From: Paenibacillus sp. MAEPY2
GTDB lineage: Bacteria > Bacillota > Bacilli > Paenibacillales > Paenibacillaceae
Reading direction: 5' to 3'
Length of the DNA stretch: 64,000 nucleotides
NCBI RefSeq assembly: GCF_000499205.1
Contig: NZ_AWUK01000001.1
Span: 124,001-188,000, forward strand
Shown here: in pieces, positions 1 to 8,633 of the stretch
Position numbering within the stretch: position 1 is the stretch's first letter
How the letters are laid out: each line of letters starts with the position of its first letter
The notes under the pieces: generated by a model
What the model saw: the letters and a program-made list of their open reading frames with translations, nothing else
Told to the model about the DNA's origin: nothing
Database searches by the model: none
Position numbers and translations under genes: made by a program

Positions 1-42
1 GATATAATATACGTCATTAATAGAAGAAAGATGTAGGAGTGA

Positions 43-564
43 ATGATCATTACAGCATATAGGTTACCTGCTCTTTATGAGCAAAAGAAAATTTCAGCGC
101 ATGACATGGAAGAGATTGTACGTCTGTTGGCACAAGCACCATTATTATATGATGACGGACTGAGCATCCAGGTTCAGGACTTCATGGAAGGATTGGAAAT
201 CGAGCTTGAGCATGAGGTACGGCTCGCAGTAATCGAGTTGTATGAACTGGCTGTGCAAGCATGCCGCCCTTTCTCTGATCCATTTGCCTATGAGCAACTT
301 CAGGATGCACTCGGACTACAGGCCGAGCTATGGCAGGAAGAAGTACTGACGCTTGCCGAATGGATGGAATGGTTGGAGCAGATCGGAAAAGGACAAAGAA
401 AACTGCCAGAATACAATTTTACAGCTATGCTGGGAAATCTGCCCGAAGGGTTCATGATTCATGATTTCCATGACGAGCTTCGGTATCAGTTGGAGCAAAA
501 CCCAACAAACACATGGGCGATCGAAGAACGCAATCGCTTATACGCAGCATTGGGCGCAAATTAA
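43..564 (+). CDS. Hypothetical acidic protein, 173 aa
   Basis: I do not recognise this family. The protein is acidic, rich in Glu and Leu, has no signal peptide or membrane segment, and is probably a soluble helical cytoplasmic protein. The ATG is preceded by GGAG at a short spacing and a TATAAT hexamer lies at the left edge of the window (3-8), so the promoter may be mostly outside the window. It stands 82 bp before the next gene on the same strand. No catalytic motif is visible and no function is proposed. Confidence 0.75.
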   Translation: MIITAYRLPALYEQKKISAHDMEEIVRLLAQAPLLYDDGLSIQVQDFMEGLEIELEHEVRLAVIELYELAVQACRPFSDPFAYEQLQDALGLQAELWQEEVLTLAEWMEWLEQIGKGQRKLPEYNFTAMLGNLPEGFMIHDFHDELRYQLEQNPTNTWAIEERNRLYAALGAN

Positions 565-646
565 AATCAAACAAAACGGTCGCAGACGGTGTTAATCCAT
601 ATATAGCGTACTTGCTTTACCCAGTATGGGGAAATGAGGGGATACC

Positions 647-1537
647 GTGAAAAAGGTTGTGTTGGCGGGTGGAACAGGGTTTGTTGGACAGGATTTTGCC
701 CAAAGATTCATGAAGCTTGGTTATGAGGTGCTCATTATCTCACGTCAGCCCGGTCATATTGCCTGGGAGAACCAGGCTGAAATCAATCAGGCACTTGAAG
801 GTGCAGAATTGCTGATTAACCTGGCCGGAAAATCCGTAAACTGCCGTTACACGGACGAGAACCGCAAAATCATTCTGGAATCCAGAACCCGGACAACCCG
901 CATTTTGGGCGAGTCTGTTCTGGCCTGTAGCAACCCTCCCGAACTATGGATTAATTCGAGCACGGCCACAATATATAGACATGCAGAAGATCGACCCATG
1001 ACGGAGAAGGAGGGCGAGATTGGCTCCGGATTCTCGGTGGATGTCGCCAAGGCGTGGGAAAAGGCTTTTTTTGAATTCAGTCTGCCGTCTACGCGTCAGA
1101 TCGCATTACGGATTGCCATTGTACTGGGAGAAGGCGGCGTCATGGAGCCACTGACCAATCTGGTCCGTTTTGGCCTGGGTGGATCACAAGGACCGGGAAC
1201 CCAGCAGTTTAGCTGGATTCATATAGAGGATTTGTTCCGCATGGTGCTCTATGTTCAGCAGCGTCCGCAACTGGAAGGCGTATTTAATGCTTCTTCTCCG
1301 CATCCTGTCACGAACCGCCAGCTTATGGAGAGTCTGAGGCGGCAAATGGGAGTTCGGATTGGACTTCCTTCGCCTCGCTGGATGCTTGAACTGGGAGCGC
1401 GATTCATTCGGACCGAAACAGAACTGGTTCTCAAAAGCCGCTGGGTGATCCCCGAGAGGCTTGAACGGGAAGGATTTACGTTCAAATACGATACGCTTGA
1501 TCTTGCTCTGGCCGAGATTTTGAAGCAGGGGAAATAG
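647..1537 (+). CDS. TIGR01777-type NAD(P)-binding epimerase (SDR39U1/YfcH-like)
   Basis: Extended-SDR-like protein of 296 aa. The N-terminus carries the nucleotide-binding loop GGTGFVG right after the first strand, and the middle has the ELLINLAGKSVNCRY segment and the C-terminal DUF1731-like part (about residues 245-292) seen in the TIGR01777 family. These proteins are widespread and of unknown substrate. The start is GTG at 647 with a GAGGGGAT Shine-Dalgarno just upstream. It appears monocistronic with the noncoding repeat-like region downstream. Confidence 0.85.
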   Translation: MKKVVLAGGTGFVGQDFAQRFMKLGYEVLIISRQPGHIAWENQAEINQALEGAELLINLAGKSVNCRYTDENRKIILESRTRTTRILGESVLACSNPPELWINSSTATIYRHAEDRPMTEKEGEIGSGFSVDVAKAWEKAFFEFSLPSTRQIALRIAIVLGEGGVMEPLTNLVRFGLGGSQGPGTQQFSWIHIEDLFRMVLYVQQRPQLEGVFNASSPHPVTNRQLMESLRRQMGVRIGLPSPRWMLELGARFIRTETELVLKSRWVIPERLEREGFTFKYDTLDLALAEILKQGK

Positions 1538-1980
1538 TGTGCTTATCCATAGAGGTGTGCTTTCGGTCTGAGTGAGGGTACAAGAATAAGCGCTAACGAA
1601 CCCTCAACGTCTTAAAAGGCGAATGATTAAGAAATGCCAAGTGTAACGAACCTCAGTAACGTTATTCCGGTACAAAACGGGCTAAGAACCTAAAAATGGA
1701 TCAAATTAGCGAAATAGCGTCTCTACGATTCGTTAAACCTCAGACCTTTACAAAATAGGGCGAATAGCGTGTGCTAGATTCATTAAACCAAAATAACCTT
1801 AAAAAGGGATGTCCCCCGTCATGCTCATGACTGATGGGACAGCCCCTTCTGCCGTATGATTCCTTTTCAAAAAGGAATAAAAAATTGATCGGAAGGTGGT
1901 TCTGTCAGCGGAGTGTCAGTCTAAATATTCATTAGTTGAACTTATATCGATCAGTCAGAAGATAGAAAGAGGTAGGTCAT
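1538..1980 (+). other. Noncoding region with imperfect direct repeats
   Basis: No convincing ORF. Two imperfect copies of a roughly 30-bp unit lie at 1709-1740 and 1760-1789 (both contain a GCGAA(A)TAGCG core followed by ATTC(G/A)TTAAACC), and related AACGAACCTCA words occur earlier at about 1597-1660. The block looks like decayed extragenic repeat material. A hairpin at 1801-1848 follows and a leader for the next operon lies at the right end. Confidence 0.5.
1801..1848 (+). terminator. Hairpin, probable terminator
   Basis: An interrupted inverted repeat (GGGATGTCCC...GTCATG against CATGAC...GGGACAGCCCC) with an A-run on the left and only a short T-run on the right. It could end transcription from the epimerase gene or belong to the repeat block. 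Confidence 0.45.
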
Positions 1981-2982
1981 ATGCAACTTAGAAGAGTGAG
2001 GATTGTTGGAACAGGCAAGTATTTACCTGAACAGGAAGTCACGGATGAGGAACTGGATCGCCGTTTGAACGTGCCTGCGGGCTGGGTCAGCAAGGCAACA
2101 GGAGTAGGTGTGCGCCATTACGCTTCCGGTGCAGAGACCTCTTCATACATGGGAGCAAGGGCTGCCGAAGCCGCACTTGTGGATGCAGGATTGACGTTTG
2201 CAGATATAGACTGTCTGGTGTGCACGAGCGGGACAAAGGAACAACCTTTACCCAGTACAGCGGTATTCATTCAGCAGGCGATGGGGGAGCAGGATTCAGG
2301 TGTACCGGCTTTTGACATGGATGCGACCTGCTTAAGTTTCCTGAACGGATTGGATGTTATCTCCTACATGGTGGATGCCGGTCGTTATAAAAGGGTGCTG
2401 CTTGTAGCTACGGAGATCGCTTCGAAGGGATTAAATTGGTCGAACAAGGAAAGTGCTGCTCTGTTCGGTGATGGAGCCGCTGCTGTCATAATTGAACGCT
2501 CCGCTGAAGGAGAGTCTTCACGGATCGTACATGCCTCGCTGAAAACGTATAGCCGCGGCGCGCGGTTTTCGGAAATCGCAGGTGGAGGTACTCGTCTGCA
2601 TGCCTCGAATTATATGGCAGATCAACCGGAGCCGTATCTTTTTCATATGGATGGACAGGCCATCTTTCGTATGGCTTCCAGATTACTTCCAGCATTTATT
2701 GACGATATGTTGCAAGCGACCGGTAATCAGATGAAGGATTTTCAATTGGTGATTCCACATCAGGGAAGTGCGATGGCGATGCGGCTGATCCGCAAAAAGC
2801 TGGGGATAACAGAGGATCGTTTTATGGACATTACACGAAATCACGGTAATACCATTGCCGCTTCCATTCCGATGGGATTGCATGAAGCGATCAAGCAGCA
2901 GCGCATTAAGCGGGGAGATCGGGTGTTAATGATCGGTACAGCTGCTGGATTGTCACTGGGAGGACTCATTTTTGACTACTAG
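1981..2982 (+). CDS. Beta-ketoacyl-ACP synthase III-like enzyme
   Basis: FabH/OleA-type thiolase-fold condensing enzyme, 333 aa. The catalytic triad is intact: Cys117 in DATCLSF, His260 in VIPHQGS and Asn290 in NHGNTIAASIP. Such enzymes carry out a Claisen condensation between an acyl-enzyme and a second acyl-ACP or acyl-CoA. It differs from a housekeeping fabH by context: no fabD/fabG/acpP nearby, and it is the first gene of an operon whose next gene begins 11 bp inside it. Together with a downstream NAD epimerase and an adenylate-forming enzyme the arrangement recalls olefin/beta-lactone (Ole) clusters, an inference only. RBS is GAGGTAGG before ATG 1981. Confidence 0.88.
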   Translation: MQLRRVRIVGTGKYLPEQEVTDEELDRRLNVPAGWVSKATGVGVRHYASGAETSSYMGARAAEAALVDAGLTFADIDCLVCTSGTKEQPLPSTAVFIQQAMGEQDSGVPAFDMDATCLSFLNGLDVISYMVDAGRYKRVLLVATEIASKGLNWSNKESAALFGDGAAAVIIERSAEGESSRIVHASLKTYSRGARFSEIAGGGTRLHASNYMADQPEPYLFHMDGQAIFRMASRLLPAFIDDMLQATGNQMKDFQLVIPHQGSAMAMRLIRKKLGITEDRFMDITRNHGNTIAASIPMGLHEAIKQQRIKRGDRVLMIGTAAGLSLGGLIFDY

Positions 2983-4273
2983 ATCCACGAAGAATGAACA
3001 TCAAGCATCAGTATCCTTAAATGTGCTGCTCACGGGCGGCCGGGCCCCGGTAACACTCGATCTGGCGCGTATGCTTCAGCAGGCTGGGCATCGGGTTTAC
3101 GTCGCGGAGAGCGCGGTGCGTCATTTGTGCAGATTGTCCAGTGCAGTGGAGCGGTGCTTTACGGTCCCATCTCCACGTCATGAAACAGAGAATTACTTGT
3201 TAGAGATGGAGCGTCTGGTTCAAGCCTGGCAGATCGACTTGTTGATTCCGATGTGTGAGGAAGTTTTTTATATAGCCCAAGGAACAGAACGTCTGGGCGA
3301 CCACTGCCGTGTACTCGTTTCGTCTATAGAGCAGCTGCATGAATTACATCATAAATATGATTTTATCCAGCTTGCAGAGTCGCTTGGTCTTTCGGTTCCG
3401 GATACCCGCCTGATCAACAGTCGGCAGGAATGGTTGGAAGCACAGCCTGTTCTGGAAATGGAGGGAGAGTGGGTATGGAAGCCCGTATACTCCCGCTTTG
3501 CTGCCAGAGTTCGTATGCCGATATCCTCCACAGCAGACTTTGATGGAGGAGCATCAGATAAGAAGAAATATACGGGTAATATGAAGCAGTACCGTTTACA
3601 AAACGGTCCTCCTGGTGACGCGGAAATATCCTCGGCTTCCCCTTGGGTTGCACAGGCCTACGTTGCCGGGCAAATGTTGTGTACATACAGCGTAGCATAC
3701 GAAGGTAAAATCGTTGCACATACGACCTACGACAGTCGCTACCGAACGGGCAGCGTGGGGGCGAGTGTTTTTTTTGAACATGTGGAGCATGAAGGAGTTT
3801 ACGAGTGGGTATGGAAATTTGTGCACGCGACTGGGTTTAGCGGGCAGATTGGTTTTGATTTTATCGAAACAGAGGACGGGCAATTATATGCCATTGAGTG
3901 TAATCCGAGGGCGACGAGTGGCATCCATTTGTTTCACCCTGGCGATGGCTTGGTCCGTGCTTTAATTGCACCTGACGAAGACGAGTTGGGGAAAGAAACA
4001 AAAGTAGTTACCCCCAAGCAGGGCAGTAAGGCGATGTTAACACTCCCGATGCTGGGGAGTGGATTGCAGCAGCTCTGGGGGAAGGGTTCCCTGGGAGCAT
4101 GGATAACAGCCTGGCGAGGAACGAGGGATGTGGTGAACCAGAGACACGATGTGAAACCTTGGTTTGAGCAATTTGCAGTTGTACTATCCGCCTGGCGTCT
4201 GGCAAGGAAACATAAGCTTTCGCTGACTGAAGCTTTGACTCACGACATAGAATGGAACGGTGAACAACGATGA
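2972..4273 (+). CDS. ATP-grasp domain protein (carboxylate-amine/thiol ligase-like)
   Basis: 433 aa. The N-terminal part (about 15-115) is a Rossmann-like pre-ATP-grasp domain starting with VLLTGGRAPVTLDLAR; the ATP-grasp fold follows, with WVWKPVYSRF as the ATP-contacting Lys segment and GFDFIETEDG plus IECNPRATSG as the Mg-binding Glu/Asn strand near residue 310. Enzymes of this fold activate a carboxylate as acyl phosphate. The start is TTG at 2972, chosen because GGGAGGA sits 7 nt upstream; this places the first codons inside the KAS III gene, suggesting translational coupling. Substrate unknown. Confidence 0.85.
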   Translation: MTTRSTKNEHQASVSLNVLLTGGRAPVTLDLARMLQQAGHRVYVAESAVRHLCRLSSAVERCFTVPSPRHETENYLLEMERLVQAWQIDLLIPMCEEVFYIAQGTERLGDHCRVLVSSIEQLHELHHKYDFIQLAESLGLSVPDTRLINSRQEWLEAQPVLEMEGEWVWKPVYSRFAARVRMPISSTADFDGGASDKKKYTGNMKQYRLQNGPPGDAEISSASPWVAQAYVAGQMLCTYSVAYEGKIVAHTTYDSRYRTGSVGASVFFEHVEHEGVYEWVWKFVHATGFSGQIGFDFIETEDGQLYAIECNPRATSGIHLFHPGDGLVRALIAPDEDELGKETKVVTPKQGSKAMLTLPMLGSGLQQLWGKGSLGAWITAWRGTRDVVNQRHDVKPWFEQFAVVLSAWRLARKHKLSLTEALTHDIEWNGEQR

Positions 4274-5265
4274 ATAGAGCATTGGTTACAGGCGCAACCG
4301 GATGTCTGGGCAGACATCTGGCGATATTGCTTGCTGAGCAAGGCTGGGAAGTTACGGGTATGGGACGCCAGCAAAAGCATGGTGCACAGCTTGAGGCGGC
4401 AGGCGTCCGATTTTACAACGGAGATATACGGGATCAGGCAGCTGTGAGTGAAGCCTGTTCGGGTCAAGATGTTGTGTTTCACTGTGCGGCATTATCGTCG
4501 CCATGGGGCAAATATCGGGATTTTTTCAGCAGCAATGTGGAGGGGACACAGCATTTGGTGGATCGTTGTATGAAAGGTGGCGTACAGCGATTCGTCCATG
4601 TTTCCACGCCGAGCCTATATTTTAATTATAGTCCCCGATATAACATACATGAGAATGACCCCTTGCCAACCAAATCAGCTAATCATTACGCAGCCACCAA
4701 ACGGCTTGCCGAGCAAGTGGTTTTGCAGGCTCATGCCAATGGACTTCCAACGATCATGATTCGTCCCAGAGCCATATTCGGCCCATATGATCAGACCCTT
4801 TTTCCAAGAATCGTTGCAGCAAATGCCAAATCGGGTGTACCTATCATCGCAGGCGGACAGGCACTCATTGACCTGACTTGTGTGGATAACGTGGTGGATG
4901 CGCTTTTGTTATGCAAGGATGCCAAGACAGAAGCGCTGGGTCGTGCCTACAATATTTCCAATGGAGATCCGAGACCGTTCCAGGATTTGGTGAGCACATT
5001 GTTTGGAATGCTGGAAATGCCTTTACGCCGTCGAAATATTCCATACAGAGCAGCATACGGAGCAGCCGCATTGCTGGAATATGTACACCGCTGGTTCCCT
5101 GCCCTGGGCGAACCTCAATTAACACGATATACGGTGGGTTCGTTGTCTATCCCACAGACGCTGGATATTACGGATGCCCGTGAGAAGCTGGGGTATGTGC
5201 CTCGGGTGACCATTGATGAGGGGTTACAACAATTTGCAGACTGGTGGAGGGCTGAATCATGCTGA
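4270..5265 (+). CDS. NAD(P)-dependent epimerase/dehydratase, extended SDR
   Basis: 331 aa, similar in outline to 3-beta-hydroxysteroid dehydrogenase and OleD-type reductases. The nucleotide-binding loop VTGATGCLGRHLA is at residues 6-18, HCAALSSPWG follows, and the catalytic Tyr-Lys pair is in NHYAATKRLAE (YxxxK). ATG at 4270 overlaps the stop of the ATP-grasp gene in an ATGA arrangement, so the two are coupled. In an Ole-like scheme it would reduce the beta-keto product of the condensing enzyme; this is inferred from neighbourhood. Confidence 0.87.
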   Translation: MNRALVTGATGCLGRHLAILLAEQGWEVTGMGRQQKHGAQLEAAGVRFYNGDIRDQAAVSEACSGQDVVFHCAALSSPWGKYRDFFSSNVEGTQHLVDRCMKGGVQRFVHVSTPSLYFNYSPRYNIHENDPLPTKSANHYAATKRLAEQVVLQAHANGLPTIMIRPRAIFGPYDQTLFPRIVAANAKSGVPIIAGGQALIDLTCVDNVVDALLLCKDAKTEALGRAYNISNGDPRPFQDLVSTLFGMLEMPLRRRNIPYRAAYGAAALLEYVHRWFPALGEPQLTRYTVGSLSIPQTLDITDAREKLGYVPRVTIDEGLQQFADWWRAESC

Positions 5266-6119
5266 CAACAACATCGGTTAAACTTCATTTGGGCGCAGCA
5301 GGTTACTGCACACATCCGGAGTTTCTGACGCTGCGTGGTGGAAGTTTACGTCCCGTGGCTTTTCCGGCAGGCTTTGCCTGCATCATTCATCCTGTATATG
5401 GTCCAATTCTGCTGGATACGGGGTATAGCTCCCGTTTCTTCAAGGAAACCGCTCACTTGCCAAACGCACTGTACCGTCATATTACACCTGTGGTATATCG
5501 TGAAGAAGACAGCGCAGTACATTTTCTGGCTCATTTAGGGCTGAAAGCATCGGATATTCGCTATATCATCCTCTCGCACTTTCATGGTGATCATATTGCA
5601 GGTGTGCAGGATTTCCCACAGGCGAAGCTGATCTATCTGCCAAGAGCCTACGATGCGGTGCGTTCACTTGGACCCATTGCGGCTGTAAAGGCAGGCTTTC
5701 TGTCCGGACTGCTGCCGAAGGACTTTGATGACCGATCATTGCCTGTTACGAAGCAGCCGGAGCGATGGATAAAAGCGGGGGAGCATTTTCCTTTTTCTGA
5801 GGTATACGATATTTTCGGTGACGGCAGTCTGCTGGGTGTTGACGTATCGGGTCATGCGGAGGGCATGATGGGGATTTTGCTCCGTACAGAGGCACATGAC
5901 TATTTTCTGTGTGCGGACGCGGTGTGGTCGAGTCGTGCTTTTCAGGAACAACGCAGACCTCACCCACTCGCTGGAATTATTATGTCGGATCGTTTGGCGT
6001 ATCGAAGGAATTTTGACAAACTGGTTCAGTTGCATCAGCAGTTTTCCGAGATTCGGATTGTGCCCAGTCATTGCCGTGAGGCGCTGAATTCTTGGGGCAC
6101 AGGGGCCGAGGATGTATGA
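5259..6119 (+). CDS. MBL-fold metallo-hydrolase
   Basis: Metallo-beta-lactamase superfamily protein of 286 aa. The HxHxDH metal motif is HFHGDH at residues 107-112, with further ligand candidates in SGHAEG, CADAVW and PSHCRE. No signal peptide, so it is cytoplasmic. ATG 5259 overlaps the epimerase by 7 bp. In this operon it may hydrolyse a thioester, lactone or phosphoester intermediate, or act as an editing esterase; the sequence does not decide. Confidence 0.87.
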   Translation: MLTTTSVKLHLGAAGYCTHPEFLTLRGGSLRPVAFPAGFACIIHPVYGPILLDTGYSSRFFKETAHLPNALYRHITPVVYREEDSAVHFLAHLGLKASDIRYIILSHFHGDHIAGVQDFPQAKLIYLPRAYDAVRSLGPIAAVKAGFLSGLLPKDFDDRSLPVTKQPERWIKAGEHFPFSEVYDIFGDGSLLGVDVSGHAEGMMGILLRTEAHDYFLCADAVWSSRAFQEQRRPHPLAGIIMSDRLAYRRNFDKLVQLHQQFSEIRIVPSHCREALNSWGTGAEDV

Positions 6120-7432
6120 GTAATACACTGCGTATTGTCTATCATTATGCACTCGCACGGGGATTGAGAAACTGGAAAACGCGGACGCAGCTTGAACGCT
6201 GGCAGGAACGCCAGATCATTCGGCAAGTGGAGCGGGTTCGTGAAAAGTCACTTTTTTACCGGGAGTGGTGGGGTGATGTTGATGCATCCAACTGGAGAAG
6301 CTTTCTGCTGATTGACAAAACAATCATGATGCAGCATTTCGATCGGCTCAACACGGTGGGCATTTCCAAGGACGAAGCGATGGCTCTCGCCGGGGAAAGC
6401 GAGGAAACGCGTGATTTTAAGCCATCCGTTCAGGGCGTGACAGTGGGCTTGTCCTCGGGTACATCAGGCAACCGGGGGCTCTTCCTGGTGAGTGATCGGG
6501 AGCAGGATGCGTGGACAGGGACAGTGCTGGCCAAGCTCCTGCCTGGCGGACTGTGGAAGCCTGCCAAGATCGCCTTTTTCCTGCGGGCCAACAGTAATCT
6601 GTATGAATCGGTGCAGCGGGGCAAGCTGCAATTTCAATATTTTGATCTGCTGGAGCGTGTCGATACCTTGGTTGAACGTCTGGAAATATACCGACCTACC
6701 GTATGGGTAGCCCCACCTTCCATGCTAAGAATGCTGGCTGACGCTTATACATCAGGCACATTGACCGCTGTACCGGACAAAATCATTTCGGTTGCCGAAG
6801 TACTGGACCCGCTGGATCGCAAGGTACTGGAGCATGTCTTTGGACAGATTGTTCATCAGGTCTATCAGTGCACAGAAGGGTTCCTGGGCGCGACCTGTCG
6901 CTTTGGCACGCTGCATTTGAATGAAGACATCGTTCATATTGAAAAAGAGTTCATTGATCCTGCGACTCGGAGGTTCGTGCCTATCATCACGGACTTCTCC
7001 AGAACCTCACAGCCGATTATTCGGTATCGGCTGAACGACATTCTGACCGAGGCAGCGGTTCCTTGTTCCTGTGGTTCTCTGTTCACTGCTATTGAGCGGA
7101 TCGAGGGCCGTTGTGATGACACGCTTTATTTTCCACATCGACAAACGGGTGAAGCCGTACCTGTATTTCCGGATTTTGTGACGCGTGCGGTGATTGCAGC
7201 CTCTCCGAATATCGAACATTATCGCGTCGTACAGCGTGGTAACGGGACGCTGGAGATATCGCTTCGGCTCGGAGGAGGAGAAGGGGTGCAGCAGGTGGAG
7301 GCCGAAGTACAGCGTGAACTAATGAAGCTGGGTGCGAGGCTGGAATGTAGTGTACCCGACATCCAATTCGTTCCCTATACGTTTGAACCGGGAATTACAA
7401 AGCTGCGCAGAGTGGAGAGACAGCTTGAATGA
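6116..7432 (+). CDS. F390 synthetase-related adenylate-forming enzyme (TIGR02304-like)
   Basis: 438 aa, related to PaaK/CapK and coenzyme F390 synthetase. The adenylation P-loop-like segment GLSSGTSGNRG and a downstream YQCTEGFLGATC region with RYRLNDIL are visible, as expected for ANL-type AMP-forming enzymes that lack the full C-terminal lid. I start it at ATG 6116, which overlaps the MBL stop as ATGA with a GAGGAT site upstream; a TTG at 6092 in frame would add 8 residues. It likely activates a carboxylate as acyl-AMP in the same pathway. The last clearly overlapping gene of the operon. Confidence 0.82.
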   Translation: MSNTLRIVYHYALARGLRNWKTRTQLERWQERQIIRQVERVREKSLFYREWWGDVDASNWRSFLLIDKTIMMQHFDRLNTVGISKDEAMALAGESEETRDFKPSVQGVTVGLSSGTSGNRGLFLVSDREQDAWTGTVLAKLLPGGLWKPAKIAFFLRANSNLYESVQRGKLQFQYFDLLERVDTLVERLEIYRPTVWVAPPSMLRMLADAYTSGTLTAVPDKIISVAEVLDPLDRKVLEHVFGQIVHQVYQCTEGFLGATCRFGTLHLNEDIVHIEKEFIDPATRRFVPIITDFSRTSQPIIRYRLNDILTEAAVPCSCGSLFTAIERIEGRCDDTLYFPHRQTGEAVPVFPDFVTRAVIAASPNIEHYRVVQRGNGTLEISLRLGGGEGVQQVEAEVQRELMKLGARLECSVPDIQFVPYTFEPGITKLRRVERQLE

Positions 7433-7540
7433 AATGTTGTAATGCCGACTTCTGTTTATATGCACTGCTACATCGCGTGTCGGGAGCTGCGTGTGTATGT
7501 GTGAATGCTGATTAATCCACCGAGGGAAGAGGTGAAACAG

Positions 7541-8452
7541 ATGAAGGAACAGAAGATACCAATAGAGGAAGAACATAAAGGGAGCCAGACAATGGATAAA
7601 TGGAAGAACATTGGCGACAACGCTCCCGTGGCGTTAATTACAGGCACATCAAGCGGATTCGGCATGCTCACGGCGATTACGTTGGCCAAACAAGGATATC
7701 GTGTTGTGGCAACGATGCGTGATTTGAGTCGGAATTTAGAATTGGCGAGGCTGGCAGAACAAGCGGGTATTTCGGATCGGTTGCAGTATATTCAGCTGGA
7801 TGTGACGGATGCTGATTCGGTACAGAAGGCTGTTCAGACGGTACTTCAAAACAATGGGCGAATCGATATGCTGGTGAACAATGCAGGATTTGCACTTGGC
7901 GGATTTATTGAGGAAGTATCCATGGACGATTGGCGTAGGCAAATGGAAACGAATTTCTTTGGCTTGGTTGCCGTTACGCGTGCGGTCCTGCCTATCATGC
8001 GTGAGCAAAAGCAGGGACTGATTATCAACTTGTCCAGCGTGAGTGGGTTGTCCGGTTTTCCAGGTTATGCGCCGTATGCTGCATCCAAATTCGCTGTGGA
8101 AGGTTTCACCGAAAGCTTGCGACATGAGATGTCCTCTTTCGGCGTTCGGGTTGTGTTGGTAGAGCCAGGTGCGTATCGCACGCCTATCTGGAATAAAGGT
8201 TTGGGTGAAATCCAAAGGAGCGATGGCTCTCCATATAAAGAGAAGCTGGATGCGATTCTCCGTTATTCCCAGCATGCAGGAGAGAATGCACCTGATCCGC
8301 AGGAAGTGGCCGATTTGATTGCCCGTATCGCACGGATGCGTGCACCAAGGCTTCGTTATGCGCTGGGCAAAGGCTCCCGTTTACTTATCATCGGCAAATT
8401 GCTGCTGCCATGGAAATGGCTGGAATGGATTATCGCGCGTGGACTGAAATAG
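7541..8452 (+). CDS. SDR family NAD(P)-dependent oxidoreductase
   Basis: Classical short-chain dehydrogenase of 303 aa with an N-terminal extension. Cofactor loop is TGTSSGFGM, NNAG follows in LVNNAGFALGG, and the catalytic Ser and YxxxK are in INLSSVSG and YAASKFAVE. Start choice: ATG 7541 has AGAGGTGA about 5 nt upstream; ATG 7592 with GGGAG upstream is a shorter possibility. It follows the adenylate-forming gene by about 108 bp on the same strand and may or may not belong to that pathway. Confidence 0.86.
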   Translation: MKEQKIPIEEEHKGSQTMDKWKNIGDNAPVALITGTSSGFGMLTAITLAKQGYRVVATMRDLSRNLELARLAEQAGISDRLQYIQLDVTDADSVQKAVQTVLQNNGRIDMLVNNAGFALGGFIEEVSMDDWRRQMETNFFGLVAVTRAVLPIMREQKQGLIINLSSVSGLSGFPGYAPYAASKFAVEGFTESLRHEMSSFGVRVVLVEPGAYRTPIWNKGLGEIQRSDGSPYKEKLDAILRYSQHAGENAPDPQEVADLIARIARMRAPRLRYALGKGSRLLIIGKLLLPWKWLEWIIARGLK

Positions 8453-8490
8453 GAGCTAAACATGAAAATCAACGCCGGGGGGATTTTTCC

Positions 8491-8613
8491 ATGTTCGAAA
8501 TTATCGTCGTCATTTTACTTTTGTCGATTGTAGGACTTCTCTTCCGTATTAACAGCAAGCTGCCTGAACGAGATTGGGTAAAAGAAGCGATGGAGCGGGA
8601 TGCGTCGAAATAA
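8491..8613 (+). CDS. Small single-pass membrane protein, 40 aa
   Basis: ATG 8491 preceded by a G-rich GGGGGGAT site 7 nt upstream. The product starts MFEIIVVILLLSIVGLLFRI, one clear transmembrane helix, followed by a charged 20-residue tail. The gene sits between the SDR stop and the DJ-1/PfpI gene, 20 bp from the latter, so it is probably co-transcribed. Function unknown. Confidence 0.6.
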   Translation: MFEIIVVILLLSIVGLLFRINSKLPERDWVKEAMERDASK

Positions 8614-8633
8614 AAACACTGGAGGACTTTCAT

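Noticed and set aside
8462..8533. 23-codon ORF with AGGAGC upstream between the SDR and the small membrane gene
   Set aside because: Very short, product has no TM or motif, and overlaps the better 8491 ORF in another frame; probably chance.
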